Positions 1-6,194 are shown, numbered from the stretch's first letter. The stretch: 43,202 nt of DNA from an uncultured Clostridia bacterium (GCA_934178475.1 CAKPQH010000013.1:1-43202); one strand, 5' to 3'. Numbers and translations: made by a program. The notes: a model not told the origin generated them from the sequence alone.

Positions 1-1
1 A

Positions 2-64
2 GCTCCATTTATGATTGTTGTTATAACGGTAATTGGAGTAATACTTGTTAAAAGAAATAAATAA
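2..64 (+). CDS. C-terminal end of a membrane protein (cut by window edge)
   Basis: An open frame enters from the left edge and ends at TAA 62-64. The 20 visible residues are a hydrophobic stretch (FMIVVITVIGVILV) followed by a short basic tail (KRNK). This looks like the last transmembrane helix of a membrane protein with a cytoplasmic C-terminus. The family cannot be recognised from so little. Confidence 0.5.
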   Translation, partial: APFMIVVITVIGVILVKRNK

Positions 65-101
65 TAACAAATTACAAGTTTATATTAAGGAGTAAAAAAT
101 A

Positions 102-406
102 GTGAATTTAACTATAAAGCCAGTAAATAGAAATTTAAAAGATTATGCTAATATAAAATTATTTTTAATGTTGAAAAGCCTAATACAAATGCAGATAATA
201 ATGAACAAAGAATAAAAAGGGTTAATTTTTATCTAAAGAATGGATTTCAACTAACTGATTATGAATTGCTTGATGGAGATGATGTATATAGTGTATTAGC
301 AAGTGATAAAAATATTTCATTAGAAAATTACAAAAGTATTATAAAAAAATTGTCATTTGGAACATACACAGGAACAGTAAGAAAACTAGATGAATTAGAA
401 AGATAA
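102..406 (+). pseudogene. GNAT acetyltransferase remnant, frameshifted and internally deleted
   Basis: An AAGGAG at 87-92 precedes GTG 102, which opens VNLTIKPVNRNLKDY, like the first strand of a GNAT protein. That frame dies after about 37 codons. From about 170 to the TAA at 404-406 another frame (offset by two) reads a typical GNAT C-terminal half: NNEQRIKRVNFYLKNGF, then about 45 more residues. In intact family members (about 150-180 aa) roughly 70 residues holding the acetyl-CoA loop lie between these parts, so the gene has both a deletion and a frameshift. The recognisable C-terminal motif makes the family call fairly safe; the original substrate is unknown. Confidence 0.6.
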
Positions 407-543
407 ATTTATATATTAGAATAGTAAAGTTTTGTGTACTATTATTTTGGATGTAGTCACATTACTATTTATAAAATTACGTATAAGTTAAAAATTTCCA
501 GATCTTCTAGTAAAATAAATTCTTAAATTGGACATTTTTTATA
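407..543. other. Non-coding, no feature recognised
   Basis: Between the GNAT remnant and the recombinase relic I see no open frame with a ribosome-binding site, no hairpin with a T-run and no repeat except the stretch GGACATTTTTT at 531-541. That stretch recurs at 3838-3848 beside an IS3-family relic. Confidence 0.4.
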
Positions 544-675
544 ATGAGAAAAATCAGCAATAACAGTGCTAAGGTAGCAATTTATATAAGACTGTCAAAT
601 GTAAATGAAATATTATTTATAGAGATGTTAGTAATAGCAAAAGTTTGGACAAAGATATCACAGATTTATATATAG
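544..675 (+). pseudogene. Possible serine site-specific recombinase N-terminal relic
   Basis: ATG 544 opens a 43-codon frame whose first residues include KVAIYIRLS, the hallmark first strand of large serine recombinases (the final S fits the catalytic serine position). After this the sequence no longer resembles the family and stops at TAG 673-675, whereas intact enzymes run to about 500 aa. There is no good ribosome-binding site. It is best read as a relic of a mobile element. The match is short, so chance similarity is possible. Confidence 0.35.
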
Positions 676-700
676 TTAATGATGTCAAAATAAAATAAAG

Positions 701-747
701 AAAAAGTATAATTACTGATATTTTTATTATCAGTAATTATACTTTTT
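701..747. terminator. Bidirectional intrinsic terminator
   Basis: A perfect 20-bp stem (701-720 with 728-747) closes a 7-base loop. Each arm starts or ends in an A/T run, so U-tracts form in both directions. It lies 15 bases past the stop of the minus-strand exporter gene and should end that transcript. Confidence 0.85.
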
Positions 748-762
748 TATTTAACAAAAATT

Positions 763-1626
763 TTATACATTAAAGTTAATCATTTGTAAAACAAGTCCTG
801 ATAGTACTCCTATAAAATAAAGAAGTAATATTATTTTTATATTTTCTTTGATATTTCTATTTGTTCTAAATAATATTATAAGACCTATACCAGCTCCTGT
901 AAGTAATCCAGCAATTAAAGAAGAAACATTTATAACATTTTCTAAATATAAATTTGTTAATATAACAGATGAGGCACAATTAGGTATCAAACCAATCAAA
1001 CTTGAAATCATAGGACCTAATATAGAATTGTTTGTTACAAATGTACTTATAGTGTCTTCTCCAATTAAGTTAACAACAATATTTATTATTAAAGAGATTA
1101 TGAATATATAAACGGTAATACTTAAAGTATGTCTTAAAGCAGATTTAAATATACCTTCTTCTTTACAATGACAATGTTCATGTTCACATATATCGACTAT
1201 TTTTTCTTCTTCATCATTAATCTTATTATGATCAACTAAATGAATTATTAAATCTATACAAAAACCTGCAATTATTGCTATAACCACTTTTATTAACAAT
1301 ATCTTTAATATTATATTAATTGAAACTGATTCTGAAATAAGTATTGGAAGCATTTCATCTGAAGTAGATAAATAAACGGCAAATAGAGTTCCTAAACTTA
1401 TGACTCTTGCAGAATACAAACTTGTAGCAGAAGCAGAAAATCCACATTGAGGTAAAGCTCCAACTAAACTACCGATTACAGGTCCAAATTTACCTGATTT
1501 TTTTATGATTTTTTTTGTTTTATCTCCTGTTTTACTTTCAATATATTCCATTATTAAATATGTTATAAATAAAAATGGAAGTAATTTTAAAACATCAATA
1601 ATGGTATCTAATAAAATATCTAACAT
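763..1626 (-). CDS. ArsP_2-type putative heavy-metal (manganese/arsenic) exporter, 287 aa
   Basis: Polytopic membrane protein made of two similar halves. Each half carries a G-x-(L/I)-P-x-C-x-x-S motif followed by T-x-L-Y (GALPQCGFSASATSLYSA near residues 56-73 and GLIPNCASSVILTNLY near 214-230), the pattern I associate with the ArsP_2 family of putative metal exporters. The halves are joined by a hydrophilic loop with the Cys/His cluster CEHEHCHC (about 145-152), a likely cytoplasmic metal-binding site. Start: ATG at 1626 preceded by AAAGGA. It is a single-gene unit with its own promoter (1658-1686) and terminator (701-747). The family is often annotated as manganese transporter or arsenic efflux protein; the metal cannot be told from sequence. 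Confidence 0.75.
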   Translation of the reverse strand: MLDILLDTIIDVLKLLPFLFITYLIMEYIESKTGDKTKKIIKKSGKFGPVIGSLVGALPQCGFSASATSLYSARVISLGTLFAVYLSTSDEMLPILISESVSINIILKILLIKVVIAIIAGFCIDLIIHLVDHNKINDEEEKIVDICEHEHCHCKEEGIFKSALRHTLSITVYIFIISLIINIVVNLIGEDTISTFVTNNSILGPMISSLIGLIPNCASSVILTNLYLENVINVSSLIAGLLTGAGIGLIILFRTNRNIKENIKIILLLYFIGVLSGLVLQMINFNV

Positions 1627-1657
1627 AAAAATCCTTTCTTTTCATTGAATATTATAT

Positions 1658-1686
1658 ATTTTACAACAAAAAGAGTTAAATATCAA
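1658..1686 (-). promoter_or_regulatory. Promoter for the metal exporter
   Basis: Read on the minus strand: TTGATA (1686-1681), 17-bp spacer, TAAAAT (1663-1658), about 30 bases before the start at 1626. An overlapping TATAAT slightly nearer the gene is an alternative -10. Confidence 0.5.
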
Positions 1687-1713
1687 GAGGTATATAAATA
1701 AGAAAGAATTTTA

Positions 1714-1788
1714 TATGAAAAATTTTTCTACAAAAATCACCAAGATTTTTAATTTTTCATAGTATATATTAAGCAAGAAATTGCTTAA
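1714..1788 (+). promoter_or_regulatory. Structured leader: two hairpins before the Cys-rich protein
   Basis: First hairpin: 11-bp outer stem (1714-1724 with 1751-1761) and 7-bp inner stem (1732-1738 with 1744-1750) around a 5-base loop. Second: an 8-bp stem TTAAGCAA/TTGCTTAA (1769-1776 with 1781-1788) capped by a GAAA tetraloop. An AAAGGAG follows at 1796-1802. The second stem has no T-run, so it is not a simple terminator. It does not match a riboswitch class I recognise. Confidence 0.4.
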
Positions 1789-1838
1789 AAATAAGAAAGG
1801 AGAATTATATTAGCTTATTGTTAATATAAAATAATTTT

Positions 1839-2267
1839 ATGGAAGAAAATAATATGTTAAGACCAAAACCACATTGTCCAGTAGAAATTAATGGACTTAT
1901 TGCAAAAGGAAAACAATTTGACTTAGATATAGTTTTACCAGAAGATAATAGAGATGTTATATTTGGAACTATAAAAAATTGCTTTAAAGAACCAGTAAAA
2001 GATGCAGTGGTAAAATTAATCGAAATAGATTTCTGTAAAGATGGAATGAAGAGAAGATTACCTATATCTCATACTTTTACAGATGAATTTGGAGAATTCG
2101 TTTTTGGACCTCTTTGTCCAGGAAAAGAATATGCTATTGATATATGGGTAAATGATGTTAGACATTTTAAAGTATGTGCAAAATGCAATCATGAAGGAAA
2201 ATGCTTAAAAGGAAATCCAATGGATAAATGTGATTGTTTCTGTGAAGCTAAAAGATGCGACAAGTAG
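1839..2267 (+). CDS. Cys-rich carboxypeptidase-regulatory-like domain protein, 142 aa
   Basis: No signal peptide or membrane segment. Residues about 38-110 read like a small beta-sandwich of the carboxypeptidase regulatory/CNA-B-like type: a GTIKNCFKEPVKDAVVKL strand pair, then HTFTDEFGEFVFGPLCPGKEYAIDI. The tail holds a dense Cys/His/Lys region (CAKCNHEGKC, then CDCFCEAKRCDK) that could bind metal or form disulfides. Such proteins are common in spore-forming clostridia, where a coat or exosporium role is sometimes supposed; that is inference. The start is unsure: the only good AAAGGAG lies about 36 bases upstream of ATG 1839, and an in-frame stop (TAA 1827-1829) rules out a longer frame. A second Met is at codon 6. 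Confidence 0.6.
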   Translation: MEENNMLRPKPHCPVEINGLIAKGKQFDLDIVLPEDNRDVIFGTIKNCFKEPVKDAVVKLIEIDFCKDGMKRRLPISHTFTDEFGEFVFGPLCPGKEYAIDIWVNDVRHFKVCAKCNHEGKCLKGNPMDKCDCFCEAKRCDK

Positions 2268-2278
2268 CATAAACAATA

Positions 2279-2312
2279 AAAAGCTTGAAGTTTTTTCTTC
2301 AGGCTTTTTATA
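2279..2312 (+). terminator. Intrinsic terminator
   Basis: 12-bp stem (2279-2290 with 2297-2308, one G-T pair) with a 6-base T loop, just after the stop of the Cys-rich gene. Confidence 0.75.
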
Positions 2313-2386
2313 AAATTAAAGTAAAAAGTAATATTAGACAATAATTAAAGATAGTAAGAGAATTTAATATTATTTAAAAATTTCAC

Positions 2387-2416
2387 TTGACAAAATATAG
2401 CAAAAAAGTTTAGTAT
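2387..2416 (+). promoter_or_regulatory. Promoter for the short ORF / pilin-like locus
   Basis: TTGACA at 2387-2392 (perfect -35), 18-bp spacer, TAGTAT at 2411-2416. It precedes a 19-codon frame with a good ribosome-binding site. Confidence 0.5.
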
Positions 2417-2441
2417 TAAATACAAGAAAAGAGGTAGAAAG

Positions 2442-2501
2442 ATGCAAAAGAAAACAAAACACGTATCTCTTGAGGCTCTAAGAGAGAAAAAAAGAATTTA
2501 A
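2442..2501 (+). CDS. Possible 19-aa peptide
   Basis: AGAGGT (2430-2435) stands six bases before ATG 2442. The frame encodes a basic 19-residue peptide containing HVSLEALREKKR and ends at TAA 2499-2501. It lies between a consensus promoter and a strong hairpin terminator (2534-2584), so it would be a complete tiny transcript. No family is recognised. It could equally be a small RNA with a chance frame. Confidence 0.35.
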   Translation: MQKKTKHVSLEALREKKRI

Positions 2502-2533
2502 TAAAAAATAAAATAAATAAAAAGGAAATAATA

Positions 2534-2584
2534 AATAAGACTAGCTTATTGTCATAAAAGGCAATAGGTTTTAGTCTTATTTTT
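2534..2584 (+). terminator. Intrinsic terminator, copy 1 of a repeated hairpin
   Basis: The outer stem AATAAGACT/AGTCTTATT (2534-2542 with 2573-2581) continues inward through CTTATTG/CAATAGG and is followed by a T-run. Nearly the same sequence occurs at 10219-10270 and a variant at 21642-21693. Confidence 0.75.
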
Positions 2585-2635
2585 GCGTTTTTCTATTCTC
2601 AAAAAAGTAAAATAAAAAGGAGGAAAAATTAAAAC

Positions 2636-2986
2636 ATGAAAAAGAGTTTTAAAAACCAAAAAGGTATTACATTAATAGCACTTGTAATAACGATAATTGT
2701 ACTTTTGATATTAGCAGGAGTATCAATAACAATGATATCAAGTCAAGATGGAATATTAAATAAAGCAACAAGCGCTAAAGATGCTCAAAAGAAAGCAACA
2801 GATGAGGAAGCTGTAAGACTTGCTGTCCAAGCAGCATTAATAGACGGTGAAGGAACAGTAAAAGCATCAACATTAAATGAGGAGTTAGGATTGACAGGAG
2901 AAAAAGAAATTAAAAGTTTACCAACAACAGCAGAAATAGGAGGAGAAAAATACATAATAACAAAAGATGGAGAAGTAACAAATTAA
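2636..2986 (+). CDS. Type IV pilin-like (prepilin) N-terminal protein, 116 aa
   Basis: GGAGG precedes ATG 2636. After a basic leader (MKKSFKNQK) comes a prepilin cleavage/N-methylation motif, G-ITLIALVITIIVLLILAGV (residues 10-29), with a Thr-Leu-Ile start in place of the usual FTLIE. Such class III-like signals are frequent in clostridial pseudopilins. A charged alpha-helix and a small beta region (KYIITKDGEVT) follow. The frame stops at TAA 2984-2986, but the same frame stays readable for about 40 codons beyond with sequence that belongs to the same protein (SKTESYVGYYADVDGDG). I therefore read this ORF as the N-terminal part of a longer pilin-lectin protein cut by a nonsense codon. It may still make a short pilin. 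Confidence 0.65.
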   Translation: MKKSFKNQKGITLIALVITIIVLLILAGVSITMISSQDGILNKATSAKDAQKKATDEEAVRLAVQAALIDGEGTVKASTLNEELGLTGEKEIKSLPTTAEIGGEKYIITKDGEVTN

Positions 2987-3272
2987 AAAAATATAACAAA
3001 AATATCTAAGACAGAATCATATGTAGGATATTATGCAGATGTAGATGGAGATGGAACAGTAGATGGAATAATATATGGAGATAAAGCAGTAGGAACAGAA
3101 GGAACGCGGAAGTGGAAAATGGAATAATAACACTAATTCTGAATATTCAATAACAAAAGTAGATGGAAACAAATTAAGTGATTATTATATAAGTGAAAAA
3201 TCATATGAAGGAAAATTTGATACAAAAGATGTATTAACATCAATAAAAAATGGAGAAGAAAGATTCTATGTA

Positions 3273-3722
3273 ATGGCATTAGAAAATTTAGATAGTAGTT
3301 ATCATACATGGTATAGTTCAAAATATGGAAGCTTATCAGAAGATAATAACGAAGCAGATACAGTGAAAGAACTAGGAAAAGGAAAAGAAAATACAAAAAA
3401 GATGAAAGACATGTGGAATGAAGATGCAGATACATCAAAAAGTGAAAACGATGTATGGAAAGTAATCCAAGATGCAGGAGTAGATTTAGATAAATGGTAT
3501 GTGCCATCAAGAGCAGAATGGGCAGCATTTGGAGATTTTTGTTATACAAAATTAGACCCTAAAATGGATAAAAGAAACTATTCAAACAGAGGTTTGTTTG
3601 ACTGGTACTGGTCTTCTTCGCAGAAAAGTGCAAGCATTGCATGGGGCGCATACTTTGTCATCGGTTTCATCAGCTACGGCGACGTACGCAACAGCTACGT
3701 TCGCTTAGGTGCGACTTTCTAA
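3273..3722 (+). CDS. C-terminal lectin-like variable-protein fragment (DGR target), 149 aa as read
   Basis: ATG 3273 is the first Met, but the homologous frame is open from 3093 and begins in sense about 3108, so this start is probably not native (no good ribosome-binding site before it). The fragment carries the VPSRAEWAAFG and WYWSSSQ motifs seen in formylglycine-generating-enzyme/C-type-lectin-like folds and ends YVRLGATF. The last 34 codons are about 52% GC (53 of 102 bases counted by hand) in otherwise strongly AT-rich DNA, and 15 of the 22 codons from 3633 to 3698 end in C. That is the codon pattern produced when AAC codons of a DGR template are mutated only at their two adenines. The fold call and the DGR call support each other. 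Confidence 0.6.
   Translation: MALENLDSSYHTWYSSKYGSLSEDNNEADTVKELGKGKENTKKMKDMWNEDADTSKSENDVWKVIQDAGVDLDKWYVPSRAEWAAFGDFCYTKLDPKMDKRNYSNRGLFDWYWSSSQKSASIAWGAYFVIGFISYGDVRNSYVRLGATF
3603..3719 (+). other. DGR-type variable region (VR) with initiation end
   Basis: Codons 3633-3698 read AGC ATT GCA TGG GGC GCA, then on through TAC, GTC, ATC, TTC, GAC, CGC and AAC. The scattered invariant codons (GCA, TGG, TTT, GGT, GTA) are framed by NNC codons for S, G, Y, V, I, F, D, R and N. Adenine-specific mutagenic retrohoming of AAC codons yields exactly NNC. The 3' part (3696-3719, YVRLGATF) would be the conserved initiation-of-mutagenic-homology end. The matching template repeat and reverse transcriptase are not in this window. 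Confidence 0.6.
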
Positions 3723-3741
3723 TTTCGTGAGAAATTAGAAA
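3716..3741 (+). other. Hairpin with GTGA tetraloop at the VR 3' end
   Basis: An 11-bp perfect stem (3716-3726 with 3731-3741; core CTAATTTC/GAAATTAG) capped by GTGA, a GNRA loop. It contains the stop codon of the target gene. Known DGRs need a hairpin/cruciform just downstream of the VR for efficient retrohoming. No T-run follows, so it is not a normal terminator. Confidence 0.6.
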
Positions 3742-3857
3742 ATTTAATAACTCGACGTGTAAACGGCTGTAAATTGTATAATAAAACTAGTCAAAATTTA
3801 TAAAGTAAAATTGAGCAAATTGACTGAACAAAAAAATGGACATTTTTTGATTAGGTA

Positions 3858-3971
3858 CTAAGTAGCTTTTTGGAAGTGAGTTCTGTATTGTACAGGACTC
3901 ATTCCTTTTAATTTGCTTTTTATCCTTTTGTTATAATAATAATCTATATATTTTATCAAATCTATTGCAAT
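3858..3971 (-). pseudogene. IS3-family (IS150-like) transposase OrfB C-terminal relic
   Basis: Read on the minus strand, 38 codons give KYIDYYYNKRIKSKLKGMSP followed by VQYRTHFQKAT and a stop (CTA at 3858-3860). This is the C-terminal end of IS3-family integrase-type transposases. An in-frame stop lies immediately upstream (3972-3974) and nothing more of the catalytic DDE core is present. The nearby GGACATTTTTT at 3838-3848, on the 3' side of the transposase, may be part of the element's end. It recurs at 531-541. Confidence 0.65.
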
Positions 3972-4032
3972 TTATAAAAAAACATAATAAAATAACAAAG
4001 TACATACAATTAATAAAAAGGAAGGATATACA

Positions 4033-5052
4033 ATGAAAATACTTTTAGATGCAATGGGCGGAGATAACGCACCAGATGCTAATATAAAAGGTGCAGTTCA
4101 AGCTGTAAATCAAGTTAAAGCTGAAATTGTACTAATAGGAAAAGAAGATGTAATAAAAGAAAGAGCAAAGGCATTGTATGGTAAATCTTTGGAAGAAATA
4201 TCACCAAGATTAATTATAAAAAATGCAACAGAAACAATAGAAATGGAAGATGGACCTACAATGGCAATAAAGAAGAAAAAGGATTCATCAATGGTTGTTG
4301 GATTTAAAATGCTAAAAGAGGGAGAAGGAGACGTATTTATATCTGCAGGAAATTCAGGAGCATTACTTGCAGGGGCTACATTATTAGTAGGAAGAATTAA
4401 AGGAATAGATAGACCGGCAATGGCAGGAATACTTCCAGCATATAAGAGCAGATTAGTACTTATTGACTCTGGAGCAAATACAAATTGTAAACCAATAAAT
4501 TTACTTCAATTTGCTCAAATGTCAAGTATATATATAAGAAATACATTTGGAGTAGAACATCCAGCAATAGGATTATTAAATATTGGAACTGAAGAAACCA
4601 AAGGAAACGATTTGGTAAAGGAAAGTTATCAATTACTAAAAGAAAAATCAGAAGAACTTAATATTAACTTTGTTGGTAATGTTGAAGGAAGAGATGCTTT
4701 CTCTGGAAAAATTGATGCAATAGTTACAGATGGATTTACAGGAAATATATTCTTAAAAGCTATAGAAGGACTGGGAAAATTAGTAAAAAGAAGTTTATCA
4801 GAAAGCTTAAAGAAAAACTTAATTTCTAAAATAGCAGCTTTGCCATCACTTCCAGCAATAAATAGATTTTCTAAAACAATGGATTATAAATCTTATGGAG
4901 GAGCATTGTTCTTAGGAGTAAAGAAACCAGTAGTAAAAGCACACGGAAGTAGTGATGCAAGATTATTTGAGTTTACAATTAAACAAGCAGAAAAATTTGT
5001 CGAAAATAAAACAGTAGATAATTTAATAGAAGCTTTTGAAAAAGAAAAATAA
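4033..5052 (+). CDS. plsX: Phosphate acyltransferase PlsX, 339 aa
   Basis: PlsX makes acyl-phosphate from acyl-ACP, the substrate PlsY uses to start phospholipid synthesis; it is a peripheral membrane enzyme. The N-terminus MKILLDAMGGDNAPDANIKG is the diagnostic PlsX start, with further family blocks SAGNSGALLAGATLLVGRI (about 103-121) and VTDGFTGNIFLKAIEG (about 231-246). Length is normal (about 330-345 aa). GGAAGGA lies seven bases before ATG 4033. It is followed by acpP, rnc and a radical SAM gene, the usual clostridial order, although acpP has its own promoter. Confidence 0.95.
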   Translation: MKILLDAMGGDNAPDANIKGAVQAVNQVKAEIVLIGKEDVIKERAKALYGKSLEEISPRLIIKNATETIEMEDGPTMAIKKKKDSSMVVGFKMLKEGEGDVFISAGNSGALLAGATLLVGRIKGIDRPAMAGILPAYKSRLVLIDSGANTNCKPINLLQFAQMSSIYIRNTFGVEHPAIGLLNIGTEETKGNDLVKESYQLLKEKSEELNINFVGNVEGRDAFSGKIDAIVTDGFTGNIFLKAIEGLGKLVKRSLSESLKKNLISKIAALPSLPAINRFSKTMDYKSYGGALFLGVKKPVVKAHGSSDARLFEFTIKQAEKFVENKTVDNLIEAFEKEK

Positions 5053-5065
5053 TTTTGTATAACTA

Positions 5066-5094
5066 TTGACAAATAATAAAACATATAATATAAA
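5066..5094 (+). promoter_or_regulatory. acpP promoter
   Basis: TTGACA 5066-5071, 17-bp spacer, TATAAA 5089-5094, in the plsX-acpP gap. Confidence 0.65.
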
Positions 5095-5161
5095 TTATAT
5101 GAAACAAAGGAATTGATATAAGAAATATATATCATACTTGAGAGGAGGTGAACTTATAATA

Positions 5162-5404
5162 ATGAGTTCAGAAGAGGTATTTGAAAAGGTAAAAGCTATA
5201 ATAGTAGAACAATTACAAGCTACAGAAAGTTCAGTAACATTGGAAGCTTCTTTTATAGATGATTTAGGAGCAGATTCTTTAGATTTAGTAGAGTTAATAA
5301 TGGCTCTTGAAGAAGAGTTTGATATAGAAATCCCAGATGCAGATGCTGAAAAGGTAGTTACTGTTGGAGATGTAGTGGATTATATTAAAGAAAATGTACA
5401 ATAG
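5162..5404 (+). CDS. acpP: Acyl carrier protein, 80 aa
   Basis: Small acidic four-helix carrier of growing fatty acyl chains on 4'-phosphopantetheine. The attachment motif GADSLDLVEL has Ser at about residue 38, preceded by FIDDL. A strong AGGAGGTGA (5142-5150) stands 11 bases before ATG 5162 (MSSEEVFEKV). An in-frame TTG at 5138 would overlap the ribosome-binding site and is rejected. It is separated from plsX by its own promoter and ends in an intrinsic terminator. Confidence 0.93.
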   Translation: MSSEEVFEKVKAIIVEQLQATESSVTLEASFIDDLGADSLDLVELIMALEEEFDIEIPDADAEKVVTVGDVVDYIKENVQ

Positions 5405-5410
5405 AAGAAA

Positions 5411-5446
5411 AAAGATTGAGAAGATATTCTTCAAAATCTTTTTTTA
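5411..5446 (+). terminator. Intrinsic terminator after acpP
   Basis: 13-base arms (5411-5423 with 5429-5441) with two central mismatches, a 5-base loop and a long T-run to about 5446. Confidence 0.7.
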
Positions 5447-5455
5447 TTTTACTAC

Positions 5456-5484
5456 TTTAAAAAATACAAAAAATATTGTATAAT
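5456..5484 (+). promoter_or_regulatory. rnc promoter
   Basis: TATAAT at 5479-5484; a weak -35 TTTAAA at 5456-5461 with 17-bp spacing. Confidence 0.45.
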
Positions 5485-5508
5485 ATAAATTATATTGGAG
5501 GTGAATAA

Positions 5509-6189
5509 ATGAATTTAGACAAATTAGAACAAGATATAGGATATACTTTCAAAAACAAACAACTATTAAATACAGCATTAACACATACTTCATATGCATA
5601 TGAAAAGAAAAAAGAAAGTAATGAAAAACTTGAATATTTAGGAGATAGTATATTAGAATTTATATCAAGCGAATACCTATATAAAAATTATATTAATTTA
5701 AGAGAAGGAGAAATGACTAAAGTTAGAGCTTCTGTAGTTTGTGAACAAAGTTTATATAAGATTGCTAAAAAGCATAATTTTAGTGATTTCTTAAATTTAG
5801 GTAAATCAGAAAGATGTTCAAAAGAAAATGTAAGACCAGCAATAATGGCAGACAGTGTAGAAGCAGTAATCGCTGCTATGTATTTAGATGGAGGAATTGA
5901 AGTAGTAAAGAAATTTATTATTGAAAATTTAAAAGATGAAATAGAAATAGCTGCAAAAAATGTTGGAGAAAAAGATTATAAAACAGTTTTACAGGAAATC
6001 TTGCAAAAAAATGGTAATGTTAAAATTGAATATAAAATAGTAAAAGAAACAGGTCCTGATCATGATAAATTATTTGATTCAGAAGTGATATTTAATGGTA
6101 AAGTCTTAGCATATGGAGAGGGAAAAAGTAAAAAACTAGCTGAAATGGATGCTGCAAAAAACGCATTAGAAATTATAAAAAAGAGGTGA
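5509..6189 (+). CDS. rnc: Ribonuclease III, 226 aa
   Basis: Double-strand-specific endoribonuclease for rRNA precursor and mRNA processing. The N-terminal catalytic domain shows the signature NEKLEYLGDSILEF (about 38-51), and ADSVEAVIAAMYLDGG (about 117-132) supplies the acidic metal ligands. The C-terminal dsRNA-binding domain (about 156-226) ends GEGKSKKLAEMDAAKNAL. Length is typical. GGAGGTGA lies six bases before ATG 5509. The last codons overlap the ribosome-binding site of the next gene, so the two are probably translationally coupled. Confidence 0.95.
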   Translation: MNLDKLEQDIGYTFKNKQLLNTALTHTSYAYEKKKESNEKLEYLGDSILEFISSEYLYKNYINLREGEMTKVRASVVCEQSLYKIAKKHNFSDFLNLGKSERCSKENVRPAIMADSVEAVIAAMYLDGGIEVVKKFIIENLKDEIEIAAKNVGEKDYKTVLQEILQKNGNVKIEYKIVKETGPDHDKLFDSEVIFNGKVLAYGEGKSKKLAEMDAAKNALEIIKKR

Positions 6190-6194
6190 GTTTT

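Larger units (their letters stand above)
2636..3722 (+). pseudogene. Whole pilin + lectin-like DGR-target locus with one stop and one frameshift
   Basis: Joining 2636-3106 (through the TAA at 2984) to 3108-3722 after dropping one base around 3105-3107 gives one continuous protein of about 360 aa: prepilin helix, linker, VDGDGTVDGIIYGD segment, YVMALEN..WY region, WYVPSRAEWAAFG, and a C-terminal lectin-like end WYWSSSQ...YVRLGATF. The two lesions (nonsense at 2984, +1 base near 3107 in ACGCGG) are the only interruptions over about 1.1 kb. The loss may therefore be recent, or be an assembly or consensus error. I see no slippery site that would suggest programmed frameshifting. Confidence 0.6.

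Noticed and set aside
848..1111. Open frame on the plus strand inside the exporter gene
   Set aside because: It is the antisense shadow of a well-supported membrane protein and has no ribosome-binding site.
1801..1830. TAGCTTATTGTTAAT looked like a fourth copy of the repeated hairpin
   Set aside because: The second arm is missing and no T-run follows.
3093..3110. Programmed frameshift in the pilin-lectin gene
   Set aside because: No slippery heptamer or downstream pseudoknot is visible, and a separate nonsense codon is also present; plain lesions are simpler.
3133..3549. Minus-strand frame of 138 codons across the pilin-lectin locus
   Set aside because: Leu/His/Tyr-rich shadow of the plus-strand coding sequence, with no start signals.
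3743..4032. A DGR template repeat or reverse transcriptase next to the variable region
   Set aside because: Nothing resembling the variable region with AAC codons was found here or elsewhere in the window. A short GC-richer stretch (about 3752-3770) has no repeat partner that I can see.
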